From: Pseudaquabacterium terrae
GTDB taxonomy: Bacteria; Pseudomonadota; Gammaproteobacteria; Burkholderiales; Burkholderiaceae_C
DNA length: 64,000 bases
Assembly: GCF_013266755.1 (NCBI RefSeq)
Contig: NZ_JABRWJ010000003.1
Coordinates: 724,611 to 788,610 of the forward strand
Direction of reading: 5' to 3'
The notes beneath the pieces were generated by a model, which ran no database searches, had not been told where the DNA came from, and saw only the letters and a list, made by a program, of their open reading frames with translations. The position numbers and the translations under genes are program-made. This document shows positions 34,694-45,021 of the stretch, piece by piece. The first letter of the stretch is position 1, and every line of letters begins with the position of its first letter.

Positions 34694-36457
34694 TCAACCC
34701 GACGCGTTGACCGGATCAACGGCTTGGCCGCCCGCCGGCCATGACAGCCCTGCCTCCCGGCTGCCCGGCTTTCGCGCGTACATGTCCGCGTCGGCACGCT
34801 GGATCAGTTCCTCGGCGTTGCGCCCGTCAGCAGGGAACATCGCAACGCCGACAGCGCCGCCGAGACGCGGAAGGTCCGCGAGCCCTGCGATCTCTTCGCC
34901 CTCGAGCGGATCGCCCAAGGCGAGCTCGGCCTTCTGACGCACCCGCTCAGCCGTGTCTCGGCTGTCCACGTGGTCGAGCAGCACGGCGAACTCGTCGCCC
35001 GCGTAGCGCGCGACCACGTCGCTGTCGCGCATCCTGTGCAGCAGGCGCATGCCGGCCACCACCAGTACCCGATCGCCGACGTCATGCCCGAAGCGGTCGT
35101 TGATTTCCTTGAATCGGTTCAGGTCGACAAAGAGCACCGCGAACGGCATGTCGTCGGCCCGCCGGTGCATTTCAATGCGCTTGCGAATGCGGTTCAGCAG
35201 CGCCTCACGATTGACGAGGCCCGTCAGGCGGTCGGTCCGGAGCTTGTCCTGCATGGCCACGAGGCTGCGCGCCAAGTCGCCGATCTCGTCCGCCCGATCG
35301 ATGCCGACGTCCGCTTGCAGGTCACCTTCGCCGGCGCGCATGGCCGCCACCGAAAGCCGGCGCAGGTCGCGCGCCACCCAGGCCAGGATGCTCATGCCCG
35401 TCACGACGACCAGCACGGCGGCGATCAGTCCCAGCGCCACGGTGCGCCGGACGTTCTCGGTGACGCCTTGCGTGAAGTCGCTGCGCGGCGCGGCAACGCC
35501 GATGAACCAGTCGAGGCCGGCGTCGTCGGTGAAACGCGCGAGGGCCGCGTCGACGACCTGCGCGCCGGCCACGCGGACGACGGTCGCCGGTTGATTGGGC
35601 CGGATACCGTCGAGCATCGGCAACAGCGCCCGGTACACCGCGCAGAGCTCGACATTGCCCGCGTCCAGCAGCTTGAGTCGGGTTCGGACACCGTCGGAAT
35701 TCGGCGCGAGGCTCGCCGTATTCGATGCGGCCACCAGGTTGCCGTCCGGCTCGACGATGAATGCAAACCCGTTCGGCGCGAGTTGCAGCTGCCGCACGAA
35801 GGCACTCAGGCCGCGCAGCGATACGTCGGTGGCGACCACGCCCTCCAAGGCACCATCCGTCCCGAGGACGCGGCGCGCCCGTGTCAGCACGAGCTCTTCG
35901 GTTCGGAAGTCGACGTAGATCGGCGTCCAGGCGTGCGCGCCGCCGGCCAGTCCGGCCGCATACCAGGGCCGTTCGCGCGGCTCGAAGAGCCTTGCCTCCG
36001 CCGCGGGCTCGTGGAGTGCGCCGTCGATCCCGGTGAACCGGGAGACCACGCGCGAAGCGCCGGCGTTGAGCTTGAGGCGCAGCTCTGCTTCACTGCGCGA
36101 GTTTCTCCAGATCCCGAAGAACTGACCCGCCCGGTTGCCGTAGTAGGCGTAGTTGTTGGGGTCGAGGTGCATCGAGGTCGCGATCCAAAAGCGCGACCGC
36201 AGCGCGGGAATCTCCTTCTCGATGTCCGATGCGACCGGCATACCCTCCGGAAATGCCGCTTCCAGCACCGCGCGCGATCCGACGACATGGCGTTCGACGG
36301 CCTGGGCGATCCGGCCGGCCGTTTCGCGCAGCAGATGCTCGGCCACGGTGTCGACGGCCTTGGTTCCGGCCGAGTACGACAAGCTCGCGATCACGATCGC
36401 CAGTGCCATCACCAGGACGACATAGGGCGCGATCAGCGCGGTGCGAAGGGAGATCAC
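34694..36457 (-). CDS. dCache-GGDEF diguanylate cyclase
   Basis: 587 aa. An N-terminal membrane helix (~8-30), a periplasmic double Cache sensor (~35-335; blocks ERPWYAAGL and YVDFRTEELVLTRARRV are typical of dCache_1 domains), a second helix (~345-370), a HAMP-like segment and a GGDEF domain. The active motif reads ARYAGDEFAV, so the first Gly is Ala; AGDEF variants are known to remain active. An RDSD I-site lies five residues before it. It probably makes cyclic di-GMP in response to a small periplasmic ligand. It lies between the thioesterase-like gene and hemB. Confidence 0.9.
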   Translation of the reverse strand: MISLRTALIAPYVVLVMALAIVIASLSYSAGTKAVDTVAEHLLRETAGRIAQAVERHVVGSRAVLEAAFPEGMPVASDIEKEIPALRSRFWIATSMHLDPNNYAYYGNRAGQFFGIWRNSRSEAELRLKLNAGASRVVSRFTGIDGALHEPAAEARLFEPRERPWYAAGLAGGAHAWTPIYVDFRTEELVLTRARRVLGTDGALEGVVATDVSLRGLSAFVRQLQLAPNGFAFIVEPDGNLVAASNTASLAPNSDGVRTRLKLLDAGNVELCAVYRALLPMLDGIRPNQPATVVRVAGAQVVDAALARFTDDAGLDWFIGVAAPRSDFTQGVTENVRRTVALGLIAAVLVVVTGMSILAWVARDLRRLSVAAMRAGEGDLQADVGIDRADEIGDLARSLVAMQDKLRTDRLTGLVNREALLNRIRKRIEMHRRADDMPFAVLFVDLNRFKEINDRFGHDVGDRVLVVAGMRLLHRMRDSDVVARYAGDEFAVLLDHVDSRDTAERVRQKAELALGDPLEGEEIAGLADLPRLGGAVGVAMFPADGRNAEELIQRADADMYARKPGSREAGLSWPAGGQAVDPVNASG

Positions 36458-36502
36458 GGCAACACCCGAGCGCTCACGCCCCGCCGCAAGGGGCTGCCTC
36501 GG

Positions 36503-37252
36503 TCAGGCCGCATGGAGTGGCTCGCGGAACGCGACGGATTCACCGGAAGCGTCGCCCAGCAGCACCCTGGAGAGCTTCCCGGGCGCGTACCGCTGCCAAT
36601 CCCACGCCACCTCTGCCGAGGGCGTGCCGCCGCGGGTTGCAAACGCCGTGATGGGGCACTCGGGGTTGCGATCGGCATCGAGCCCGGCGCCTTCGAACGC
36701 GGCCATGTCGGCCCGATACAGCGGCAGCAGCAGGCTCGTGACGTGCTCCCGGTCGAACACTCTGGCCTGACGCTCGGCCGCCGCGTGCATCGACTGCAGC
36801 AATTCGCGGTCTGGCAAGGTGGACCGCCGCGGCCGATCGTGGTGAGGCGGCATGCCGTTGGACAAGAGGCAGCGTGCCGGTGCGGCGCCGACCAGCCGCC
36901 GCAGTCGCACGGCGACACCGAAGGCGAAGCAAGCGCCGACGCCATGGCCGTAAAGCGCGTAGCGAAAGTTGCCACCGTTCCACCGGCGGCTCGTGATATC
37001 GCCGGCCACTTCTTCGGCCAGCGTTCTCACCAGAGTCTCGTAGTCGCGAAGCGCCGGTTCTCCCATGCGCATGCCGTGTCCCGGGCGCTCGACATGCCGC
37101 ACGACGACATGGGGTGGCAATGCGCGCCGCCAATCGAAGCAGAAGTGAGCGCCGGTGCCGGCGGGTGCCAGAGAGTACAGCAGCACCATCGGTGCATCGA
37201 CCTGCGGCTCCTTGTGCATGCGCGCCGCCAGCGCTTCGCTTCGATTGGACAT
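36503..37252 (-). CDS. Type II thioesterase-like protein lacking the nucleophile Ser
   Basis: 249 aa alpha/beta hydrolase resembling type II thioesterases that serve nonribosomal peptide and polyketide synthases (APAGTGAHFCFDW, VERPGHGMRMGEPAL, DYETLVRTLAEEV). The nucleophile elbow, normally GHSMG, reads YGHGVGA: the catalytic Ser is Gly (codon GGC). The C-terminal GxH block is also absent (LLGDASGESVA). It is therefore likely a non-hydrolytic binding protein or a decaying gene, although the frame is intact. Start at 37252 has GGGGGGA upstream, and a sigma54 promoter lies about 34 bases before it. No synthetase is nearby apart from a truncated fatty acyl-AMP ligase at 62.9 kb. Confidence 0.7.
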   Translation of the reverse strand: MSNRSEALAARMHKEPQVDAPMVLLYSLAPAGTGAHFCFDWRRALPPHVVVRHVERPGHGMRMGEPALRDYETLVRTLAEEVAGDITSRRWNGGNFRYALYGHGVGACFAFGVAVRLRRLVGAAPARCLLSNGMPPHHDRPRRSTLPDRELLQSMHAAAERQARVFDREHVTSLLLPLYRADMAAFEGAGLDADRNPECPITAFATRGGTPSAEVAWDWQRYAPGKLSRVLLGDASGESVAFREPLHAA

Positions 37253-37285
37253 GGGGTCCCCCCTACTGCTTCCCGCGAACGAATT

Positions 37286-37300
37286 GCAAAGAACGTGCCC
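37286..37300 (-). promoter_or_regulatory. Sigma54 -24/-12 promoter of the thioesterase operon
   Basis: Minus-strand GGGCACG-N4-TTGC followed by A. The -12 half is perfect; the -24 half has only the first T changed. Confidence 0.8.
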
Positions 37301-37536
37301 ATGGTGCGAAATAGAACGACCTTCCTCCGCTGGCCCCGTCGGACCGCTGCCGTGCGCGGCTGGCGTGTGCGGCTTTCGACACTTTCTTCGCAGAACCGGG
37401 TGCCATTGCGTATACCCGCCCCGGCGTCCAGCACATGCGTCAAACTCCCTGCAGCAGCGATGACGCGCGAACGATCCCCCAAAGCACGATGGGGCCGTTG
37501 GCACGGCCCGTGCAAGCAAAACTTCCACCAATAGCC

Positions 37537-39438
37537 ATGTCCACGCCGCGCCCACTCCCGTACTCCTTGCAACAAGGAGTCGCTTTTCGCACCGCCAATG
37601 GCCTCTTGGCGTGGGGCCTGGTCGTGTCGCTCATGCTCGCCGGCGGGCTGGCCGCTTTCCGGTGGAGCGAGCAAGCCGGTTACCGCGCATTGGCGGATGC
37701 CGCGGTCCAGCAACTCGAGCTCTACTCGGCCGGCCTGGACATCGAGATCGCCCGGCACGAGAGCATCCCCAGCATCATGGCGCTGGACGAAGATCTGCTG
37801 GCACTTCTCGGCACGCCCCGCAATGCGGAGCTTCAGGGCCGCGTCAACAAGCGCCTGACCAATCTCAACGTGCGTGCCGGCTCGCTGTCGTTGTTCGTGC
37901 TGGATCCGGCGGGCCGGGTCCTCGCAACGAGCAATTGGTACGAACCTGACAGCACGATGGGCAGCGACCTGTCCAAGACCAGCCTTTTCACCGAGGCCAT
38001 GCAAGGCGGACAGTCCCGCTCGTTCATCGCCAGCAGCGATCGCGGTGCGCCCGAATACCACTTCGTCCACGTCATTCGACAGCAGGGACTCATCAGCGGC
38101 CTGGCGGCGGTCAAGACCAGTCTGGAAGCGATCGAGTCGATGTGGACGGCCCTGGCGGCCGTGTCGCCGAGCGATCGGTTGCTGGTCGTCGACGAGAACG
38201 ACGTGGTCATCATGTCCTCGGTCCGGGCCTGGAAGTTCAAGAGCGCGAACCCGCTTGCGCCGGAGCGAAGCATCGGCCCCTTCGAGTCCTCGAAATACCC
38301 GACCCAGGCCATCGAGCCGCTCGACATCCAGCCGGTGCGCGCGCTAGAGCATGGCACGCAACTCGTCCAGTTGGCTTCGGCGGACGCCGAATCGTCGACC
38401 GGCTTGTACGTTGCGCAGGAGCGCGCCATGCCGCGCTCGGGATGGCGACTGATCACCCTGTCGGATGCCTCGGGCGTCCGCAGCCAGGCCCGCGGCAGTG
38501 CGGTTGGCGGAGCGGCGGTCGCCGGCTTGGCCGGCGTTCTGGTGCTCTACCTGCGGCAACGCCGGCGTGCCATCGCCAGCCAGCAGAGCGCCCGGCTGGC
38601 CTTGCAGGAAGCCAACGATGCGCTGGAGCTGCGGGTGGAAGAGCGGACGTCGGAACTGCATCGAGCCAACGAGGCGCTGGTGGTCGAAGTGGCCGAGCGC
38701 AGGCGGACGGAGGAGCAGCTGAGGGCGGCGCAAGGCGACCTGATACAGGCCGGCAAGCTGTCGACGCTGGGCCAGATGTCCGCGGGCATCACGCATGAAA
38801 TCAACCAGCCTCTGACCGCTCTACGCGCCTTGTCCGAGAACACGTGCCAACTGCTGGCGATCGGCCGCACGGCAGACGTCGAGCGCAATCTCCACACGAT
38901 CGCCGCCCTGACCGAGCGCATCGGTCGCATCACCGCGCAGCTGAAATCCTTCGCCTGGAAGGCGTCCGTGCCTGCCGACCCGATCCCGGTGGCGGCGACG
39001 GTCTCCAGCGCCCTGGAGATGCTGCGCAACCGCCTGGAGGGCACGCAGGTCGAGGTCCACGTCGATGTGCCCAAGCGGGCCTGGGTCGCATGCGATCCCT
39101 ACCGGCTGGAGCAGGTGCTGCTCAACCTGATGTCGAACGCGCTCGATGCGATGAAGCAGACCCCCGTCAAGGTGCTGCACGTCGAAGGCCGCATCGACGG
39201 CGAGCGCATCCATCTGCAGGTTTCCGACACCGGCTGCGGCATGTCGGAGGCGGTCATGCAGCGCCTGTTCGAGCCATTCTTCAGCACCAAGTCGCCTGGC
39301 GAAGGCCTGGGCCTGGGCCTGGTCATTTCCAGCAGCATCGTTCGCGAGTTCGGCGGCGTACTGCGAGCGAGAACGGGGACGAGCGGTACGGTCTTCGAGT
39401 TCGACCTAACACGGGTGGAGGTCAAGGATCATGCCTGA
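37537..39438 (+). CDS. DctB-like sensor histidine kinase
   Basis: 633 aa. One membrane helix near residues 20-42, a periplasmic PDC/Cache sensor (~45-330), a second helix (~335-355), a coiled coil (LEEANDALELRVEERTSE type) and a HisKA/HATPase core. The phospho-accepting His is His420 in AGITHEINQPLTAL, the DctB-subfamily signature; N box VLLNLMSNALDAMKQ and G boxes DTGCGM and GLGLGL are complete. Domain order is that of C4-dicarboxylate or acidic amino acid sensors (DctB, AauS). It overlaps a receiver-only gene by eight bases, but a full DctD-like partner lies 4 kb downstream. Divergent from the thioesterase gene. Confidence 0.9.
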   Translation: MSTPRPLPYSLQQGVAFRTANGLLAWGLVVSLMLAGGLAAFRWSEQAGYRALADAAVQQLELYSAGLDIEIARHESIPSIMALDEDLLALLGTPRNAELQGRVNKRLTNLNVRAGSLSLFVLDPAGRVLATSNWYEPDSTMGSDLSKTSLFTEAMQGGQSRSFIASSDRGAPEYHFVHVIRQQGLISGLAAVKTSLEAIESMWTALAAVSPSDRLLVVDENDVVIMSSVRAWKFKSANPLAPERSIGPFESSKYPTQAIEPLDIQPVRALEHGTQLVQLASADAESSTGLYVAQERAMPRSGWRLITLSDASGVRSQARGSAVGGAAVAGLAGVLVLYLRQRRRAIASQQSARLALQEANDALELRVEERTSELHRANEALVVEVAERRRTEEQLRAAQGDLIQAGKLSTLGQMSAGITHEINQPLTALRALSENTCQLLAIGRTADVERNLHTIAALTERIGRITAQLKSFAWKASVPADPIPVAATVSSALEMLRNRLEGTQVEVHVDVPKRAWVACDPYRLEQVLLNLMSNALDAMKQTPVKVLHVEGRIDGERIHLQVSDTGCGMSEAVMQRLFEPFFSTKSPGEGLGLGLVISSSIVREFGGVLRARTGTSGTVFEFDLTRVEVKDHA

Positions 39439-39817
39439 GGGTCTCAAGATCGTCCTGGTCGAGGACGATGCGCATGTGCGCGACAGCCTGTCGCAAAGCC
39501 TGGAGCTCGCTGGATTCGCGGTCCGGGCCTTCGACAGCGCCGAGGCGGCCATTGGCCATCTGCCGCCCGGCTTTCCCGGCATCGTGATCAGCGACGTGCG
39601 CTTGCCCGGCATGGATGGCCTGGCATTCATGAGACGCGTGCTGGAGTCGAACGCGGACGTGCCGGTGATCCTGGTGACGGGCCACGGCGACATCTCGATG
39701 GCGGTGCGCGCGATTCGTGAGGGCGCGTACGACTTCATCGAGAAACCCTTCCCGGTCGGACGCCTGGTGGACGCGGTGGTCCGGGCGGAAAGCTGGCAGA
39801 GGCGGCGATTGACGTGA
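39431..39817 (+). CDS. Stand-alone receiver domain (DctD-like N-terminus only)
   Basis: 128 aa with a complete CheY-like receiver: acidic pocket VEDDA, phospho-acceptor Asp55 in ISDVRLPGMDG, the Thr/Lys positions VTGHGD and EKPFP. It is closely similar to the receiver of the DctD-like activator at 43427 and stops right after the domain; no AAA+ or DNA-binding part follows in any frame. It could be a phosphate sink or modulator for the kinase, or the remnant of a dctD truncated when the next gene was inserted. Translationally coupled to the kinase gene. Confidence 0.8.
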   Translation: MPEGLKIVLVEDDAHVRDSLSQSLELAGFAVRAFDSAEAAIGHLPPGFPGIVISDVRLPGMDGLAFMRRVLESNADVPVILVTGHGDISMAVRAIREGAYDFIEKPFPVGRLVDAVVRAESWQRRRLT

Positions 39818-39927
39818 CGGTCATCGCGGGCACCGGCAGCGCCGGGCGACCTGCCCGAGTGCCGGAGCGGTGGGTGGATCGAGTCGCGAATCAGCCATGT
39901 CGTCCGGTGCGAATTGCCTCATGGGGA

Positions 39928-39952
39928 TTCGCAAATGCGTCGCCGACTTCGC
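39928..39952 (+). promoter_or_regulatory. PIP box for the GNAT gene
   Basis: TTCGC-N15-TTCGC, then -10 box CACTCT at 39983-39988 (30 bases after), ATG at 40010. Confidence 0.85.
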
Positions 39953-40009
39953 GTGAGCGACTCGACGACACGCTCGGAGTGGCACTCTGACGCACCACGC
40001 AGTCAGGCC

Positions 40010-40998
40010 ATGAAAATCCGAGTACCTATTCCGTTCACTCGCGTCGATATCAAGAGCCATAACCCGAATTCGCCCCCACCAACGGATGGCACGTGGCAAC
40101 TCTCCCTCGGCCCGTTGAAGCTCAAGAGCCGCGCGCCCCCGGCGCAGGGGGCGACCATGCCGCCACGGGTCACGTTGAACCTGCCGGCCGAAAACCCCCT
40201 GGATGCGACGGCGATCACGTCAGTCACGGTGCCCATGCCACCCCCACCAACAGCGCAAGCCGACCAGCCTCTCGCGCTCACGCCCGCAGGGCTGCGCAAG
40301 CGGTTCGAGCAGAATTCGGTTCAGCGTGCACGTGCGCAGGCCTTGGATCGGGCGCACACGCAAGTGCGGATCGCCTACGAGCGCCTGGTGCCCCACGGCG
40401 CCGTTCGCCTCCTGGAGCCGGCACAGTGGACAACATCGTCCAGAGGTTCAGCGAAAACGTTCAGGACGCTGCGCCGGAAAGTGATGCCACTCCTGCGGAC
40501 GGCGCCAAATCCAAGTCGGCCAAGGCGTGGGAAGAGAGATTCGACGATGCCGATTTTGTCGCGGACATGTACATCGATCGACACTCGCACTATGTGTTGT
40601 CGTGCGAGTTCGATGGTGCGCCCAGCGGCCTGGTCGCACTGAACGATCCAGCTCTGACCGGCAAACGTCCGCCCCAACGCGGCGCCCTGTCGGTGGTGGG
40701 GCTCGTCTCGCACCCGCTGAGCCAGGGCGTCGGCGGCGCGCTCGTCGAAGCGGCAGCAACGATTTCACAGATCCGTGGTTACAGCGGCGATCTTCTACTC
40801 GCGCCCATTGGCGACGCCTCCAGGGCCTTCTACTTAGCCGTCGGCTTCGTACCGGATGGCGACAAGCTCCGGCTGACGCCGTCCGCTCCCGAGAATCAGC
40901 ACCTATGGACAGGGGACGACGGCCAGTGGAGGCTGCGCAAGTACCTGGAGAAGCCGATCGCCGCCACGAAGCAGGATCTGACGGATGCCCGCCCCTGA
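40010..40998 (+). pseudogene. Frameshifted GNAT-domain effector candidate
   Basis: Two frames together make one protein of about 330 aa. The first runs from the ATG at 40010 (MKIRVPIPFTRVDIKS) through a Pro/Ser/Gln-rich T3SS-like N-terminus to about 40430; the second continues from about 40425 (VDNIVQRFSENVQ) to 40998. The join needs the equivalent of a one-base deletion, possibly in the CCCC run near 40393. The second part has an acetyltransferase (GNAT) layout: LSVVGLVSHPLSQGVGGALVEAA as the acetyl-CoA loop and ASRAFYLAVGFVPDGD as the final strand. A perfect PIP promoter precedes it. Whether the shift is a real mutation or a sequencing error cannot be told here. Confidence 0.65.
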
Positions 40999-41130
40999 TT
41001 CCGTGACCGGACGATCGTCCGCCATCCGCCCGGCGCGCGAGCGAGTACGACGCCAGTTGCTTGCCTCCGAGTTGGCAGCCAGCGCCCCTGCCTTTGAAAG
41101 GCTAATAGTGACGCAGGCCGGTCCGAGAGC

Positions 41131-42015
41131 TCACTTGTAGTTCGCAGGATCACCCGAGTCCGTCGGCTGGACGATGGCCTTCATCAGCTGCGCGCTCATC
41201 GGCAATTGCAGGTTGATCTGCCGCGGCGGAATCGGCGATTGGAACCACTTCTGGTAGATGCGGCTGATCTCTCCGCTGCGGAACAAGTCGAGGATGACCT
41301 CGTCGGCCAGGCGCTTGAACGCCGGGTCGTTCTTGCGCACGACGATGCCGTAGGGCTCGATGGACAGCGGCTCGCCGCTGATGTGATACGCCGATGGACG
41401 CTTGGTCGTCGCCGCAAGGCTGTGCAGCAGGACATCGTCCATCGCGAAGGCTGCGGCCCGATCGGTTTCGACGATCCGGAAGGACTCGGCATGGTCCTTT
41501 CCGGCCACGATCTTCATCTGCAGACCGCGCGTCGCGTTCAACTCGGCCAGATGGCGCATGCTGGTCGTGCCCGCCGTCGACACGACAGTCTTGCCGCGGA
41601 GGTCTTCGACGGTGTCGATGCGGGATGACTTCTTCGACAGGAATCGGCCGGTCGCGATGAACGTGGTGATCAGGAAAGACACGGCTTCCTGGCGCTCGAG
41701 CGTGTTCGTCGTCGTGCCGCATTCGAGATCGACCGCGTGGTTGACGACCATCGGCAGCCGCGTCGCGGATGTTAATGGCGTCAGCTTGACCGACAGGTCG
41801 GCCAGCTTCAATCGGCGCCTGGCCGCCTCGGCGATGTGATGGCAGATGTCCATCGAGTACCCGATCGGCCGCTGCCGCCCATCGAGGTACGAAAAGGGAA
41901 TCGATGCATCGCGGTAGCCGATGCTGATGATGCCGGTCTCCGCGATGCGCTTGAGCGTCAGCGACTCCGTGGCCGCGGCAGCGCCGGCCCCTGCGGCGAG
42001 ACAGACCGCCAGCAT
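41131..42015 (-). CDS. Family 3 solute-binding protein (second copy)
   Basis: Related to gltI at 23308 (LTLKRIAETGIISIGYRDASIPFSY, VDLECGTTTN, GKTVVSTAGTTSM, RAAAFAMDD) and thus likely an acidic amino acid or related binder. The start is uncertain: the ATG at 42015 gives only a short signal-like stretch (MLAVCLAAGAGAAAA), while the hydrophobic run begins about nine codons earlier (KIFRFVASF) without an ATG/GTG/TTG; the frame is open to 42189 inside the C45 gene. No ribosome site is clear, so translation may be coupled to the C45 gene, whose stop lies 34 bases upstream. No permeases accompany it; it may feed the gltJKL channel at 21-23 kb. Confidence 0.8.
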   Translation of the reverse strand: MLAVCLAAGAGAAAATESLTLKRIAETGIISIGYRDASIPFSYLDGRQRPIGYSMDICHHIAEAARRRLKLADLSVKLTPLTSATRLPMVVNHAVDLECGTTTNTLERQEAVSFLITTFIATGRFLSKKSSRIDTVEDLRGKTVVSTAGTTSMRHLAELNATRGLQMKIVAGKDHAESFRIVETDRAAAFAMDDVLLHSLAATTKRPSAYHISGEPLSIEPYGIVVRKNDPAFKRLADEVILDLFRSGEISRIYQKWFQSPIPPRQINLQLPMSAQLMKAIVQPTDSGDPANYK

Positions 42016-42049
42016 GAAAGAAGCGACGAAGCGAAAAATCTTGGCCGAT

Positions 42050-43096
42050 TCAGGAGGGCCACAGCTCCGGCAACTCGCCGGGCATCGTGCTGCGGAACGA
42101 ACGCTCTGTCGCGCCGCCACGCGGACCGTCGAAAAGTGCGACATGGCGCACGCCCTCCTCGAATAGATGGATCGACTGCACCCAGCCACCCGTGGGCCAG
42201 ATCAACTCCGCACGCAACCCGTCCGGCCGGTAGATGGCAGTGTACAAGGTGCCATGGCCGCGCCGGGAAGACCGCTGGTAGAGCGGCGGCGTCAGCATCG
42301 CGGCAATCATCTCTTCCTGGGCCGACGACTCGGCAATGGCCTTGTCCAGCGCCTGGCAGCGCGCGCGCGACTGGGTGGAGACGGCGTACTCCGGCCACTC
42401 CACGGCATGCTGGTGATTGGCGATTCCCCGCAGCGGCACGACCAGGGCTTCGCGGTCCGGAGCGACGAACACGGTCGAGCCGTTTCCAAGCCGATCCACC
42501 AGCGTGATGCTGTGCGTCATGCTCACCGGGATCTTGCTGAGCATGGCCGCTGCTTCACGCGTGGTGCCCGCGAATTCCAGCAGGTAGCGCACGATCAGCT
42601 GCGCACCGAAGCCCGCCCCCCGCACCTTGCGGCCCCCGAAGCTGAGCGCCACCGCCAATCCGGATTCGTTCAGGCCGTCGAGCGCGCCGCACAGGTGGTC
42701 GGTGACGGCAACGACCCGTTGCCCGCCCCATCGCGAGGACAGCCACGTCACGTCCTGGGCAGGGATCGCCTGGTCGTGGTTATGCAGCAGCGCCGGTCCG
42801 CCGCTGCCGAGCCAGAAGGCTTGCGTGCCCGCGAAAACGGCAGGTGCGGGGCACCACATCGACAGGAAGCGCGCCTCGGCATCGCCGCCGCCGACGCATT
42901 CGACCTGCTCATCCCAGATCGGCTTCCACAGGGGCATGTGCTCCTGCAGCGCCCGGCGGCACTCGAACAGGGTGGGCACCATGCTTCCGCTCTCCTGGTG
43001 CATCGGCTCCCGGTATGCGGGCCAGTGATTGTGGAAAAGCTTGCGCCATTTCGGCCCGGGCCTCCCCTCTTCGACCGCCTCGAACAGTTGCTTCAT
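42050..43096 (-). CDS. C45-family Ntn-hydrolase-like protein (second copy)
   Basis: 348 aa, paralogue of the protein at 24349-25428 along its whole length: shared PGPKW..., HMPLWKPIWDE, MWCPAPAVFAGTQAFWLGSGGPALLHNHD, DHLCGALDGLNESGLAVALSFGGRK, and NHQHAVEWPEYA. Same predicted class (C45, acyltransferase or amide hydrolase). The start at 43096 has AGGAGAGGACC upstream and follows a sigma54 promoter by about 40 bases. As in the first locus, a family 3 binding protein follows immediately, so the pairing of hydrolase and binding protein is conserved in the two copies. Confidence 0.75.
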   Translation of the reverse strand: MKQLFEAVEEGRPGPKWRKLFHNHWPAYREPMHQESGSMVPTLFECRRALQEHMPLWKPIWDEQVECVGGGDAEARFLSMWCPAPAVFAGTQAFWLGSGGPALLHNHDQAIPAQDVTWLSSRWGGQRVVAVTDHLCGALDGLNESGLAVALSFGGRKVRGAGFGAQLIVRYLLEFAGTTREAAAMLSKIPVSMTHSITLVDRLGNGSTVFVAPDREALVVPLRGIANHQHAVEWPEYAVSTQSRARCQALDKAIAESSAQEEMIAAMLTPPLYQRSSRRGHGTLYTAIYRPDGLRAELIWPTGGWVQSIHLFEEGVRHVALFDGPRGGATERSFRSTMPGELPELWPS

Positions 43097-43135
43097 TGGT
43101 CCTCTCCTTGGCATCAGCTGGTCGGCTCGTCCTGT

Positions 43136-43150
43136 GCACATCCTGTGCCA
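43136..43150 (-). promoter_or_regulatory. Sigma54 -24/-12 promoter of the second C45 gene
   Basis: Minus-strand TGGCACA-N4-GTGC followed by A. The 330-base gap between this gene and the divergent DctD-like gene otherwise shows nothing I can name. Confidence 0.75.
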
Positions 43151-43426
43151 ATGCACCACCCGGGCCACTGCCCCCCTTGAGCGCTGGGGAGGCTCTTCCC
43201 GAATTCCCCCGGCAAGGGATGACATCCCACACTCTTTCGCGACCGCCTGGTGTGGTTCCCCGCCCTCTTTGGCGCCTTCGCGCCGTGCGCGCGCCCCCGT
43301 CAGCAGCCGCGCCGATGCCCTGGCACGCTTTGCGCTTCAACACAGGGGCCTTCCTTCGGACCCACAGAGGATTCATGAGAGTTGGGAACCGGTGTCAGGG
43401 TTAGCATTCACCCGGAGGCGTTCAGC

Positions 43427-44875
<1,449 letters not shown>

Positions 44876-44975
44876 CCGCCGCCAGTGCGAAAAGCCGCCC
44901 GCAGCCGGGCCGGAAAGTGCGGACTTCCACGCCGCTGATGCATCGGACGCCGGGTGACGCACCCGCAGCGCGAGC

Positions 44976-44990
44976 TGGCATGACCTCTGC
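44976..44990 (+). promoter_or_regulatory. Sigma54 -24/-12 promoter of the TAXI gene
   Basis: TGGCATG-N4-CTGC, about 32 bases before the ATG at 45022. Nearly identical to the gltI promoter. Confidence 0.75.
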
Positions 44991-45021
44991 GTTAGACCTT
45001 CCTATAACGACGGAGACAATC

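Noticed and set aside
34970..37534. 854-codon open frame crossing the cyclase and thioesterase genes antisense
   Set aside because: Runs across two genes and a promoter region with no recognisable protein features.
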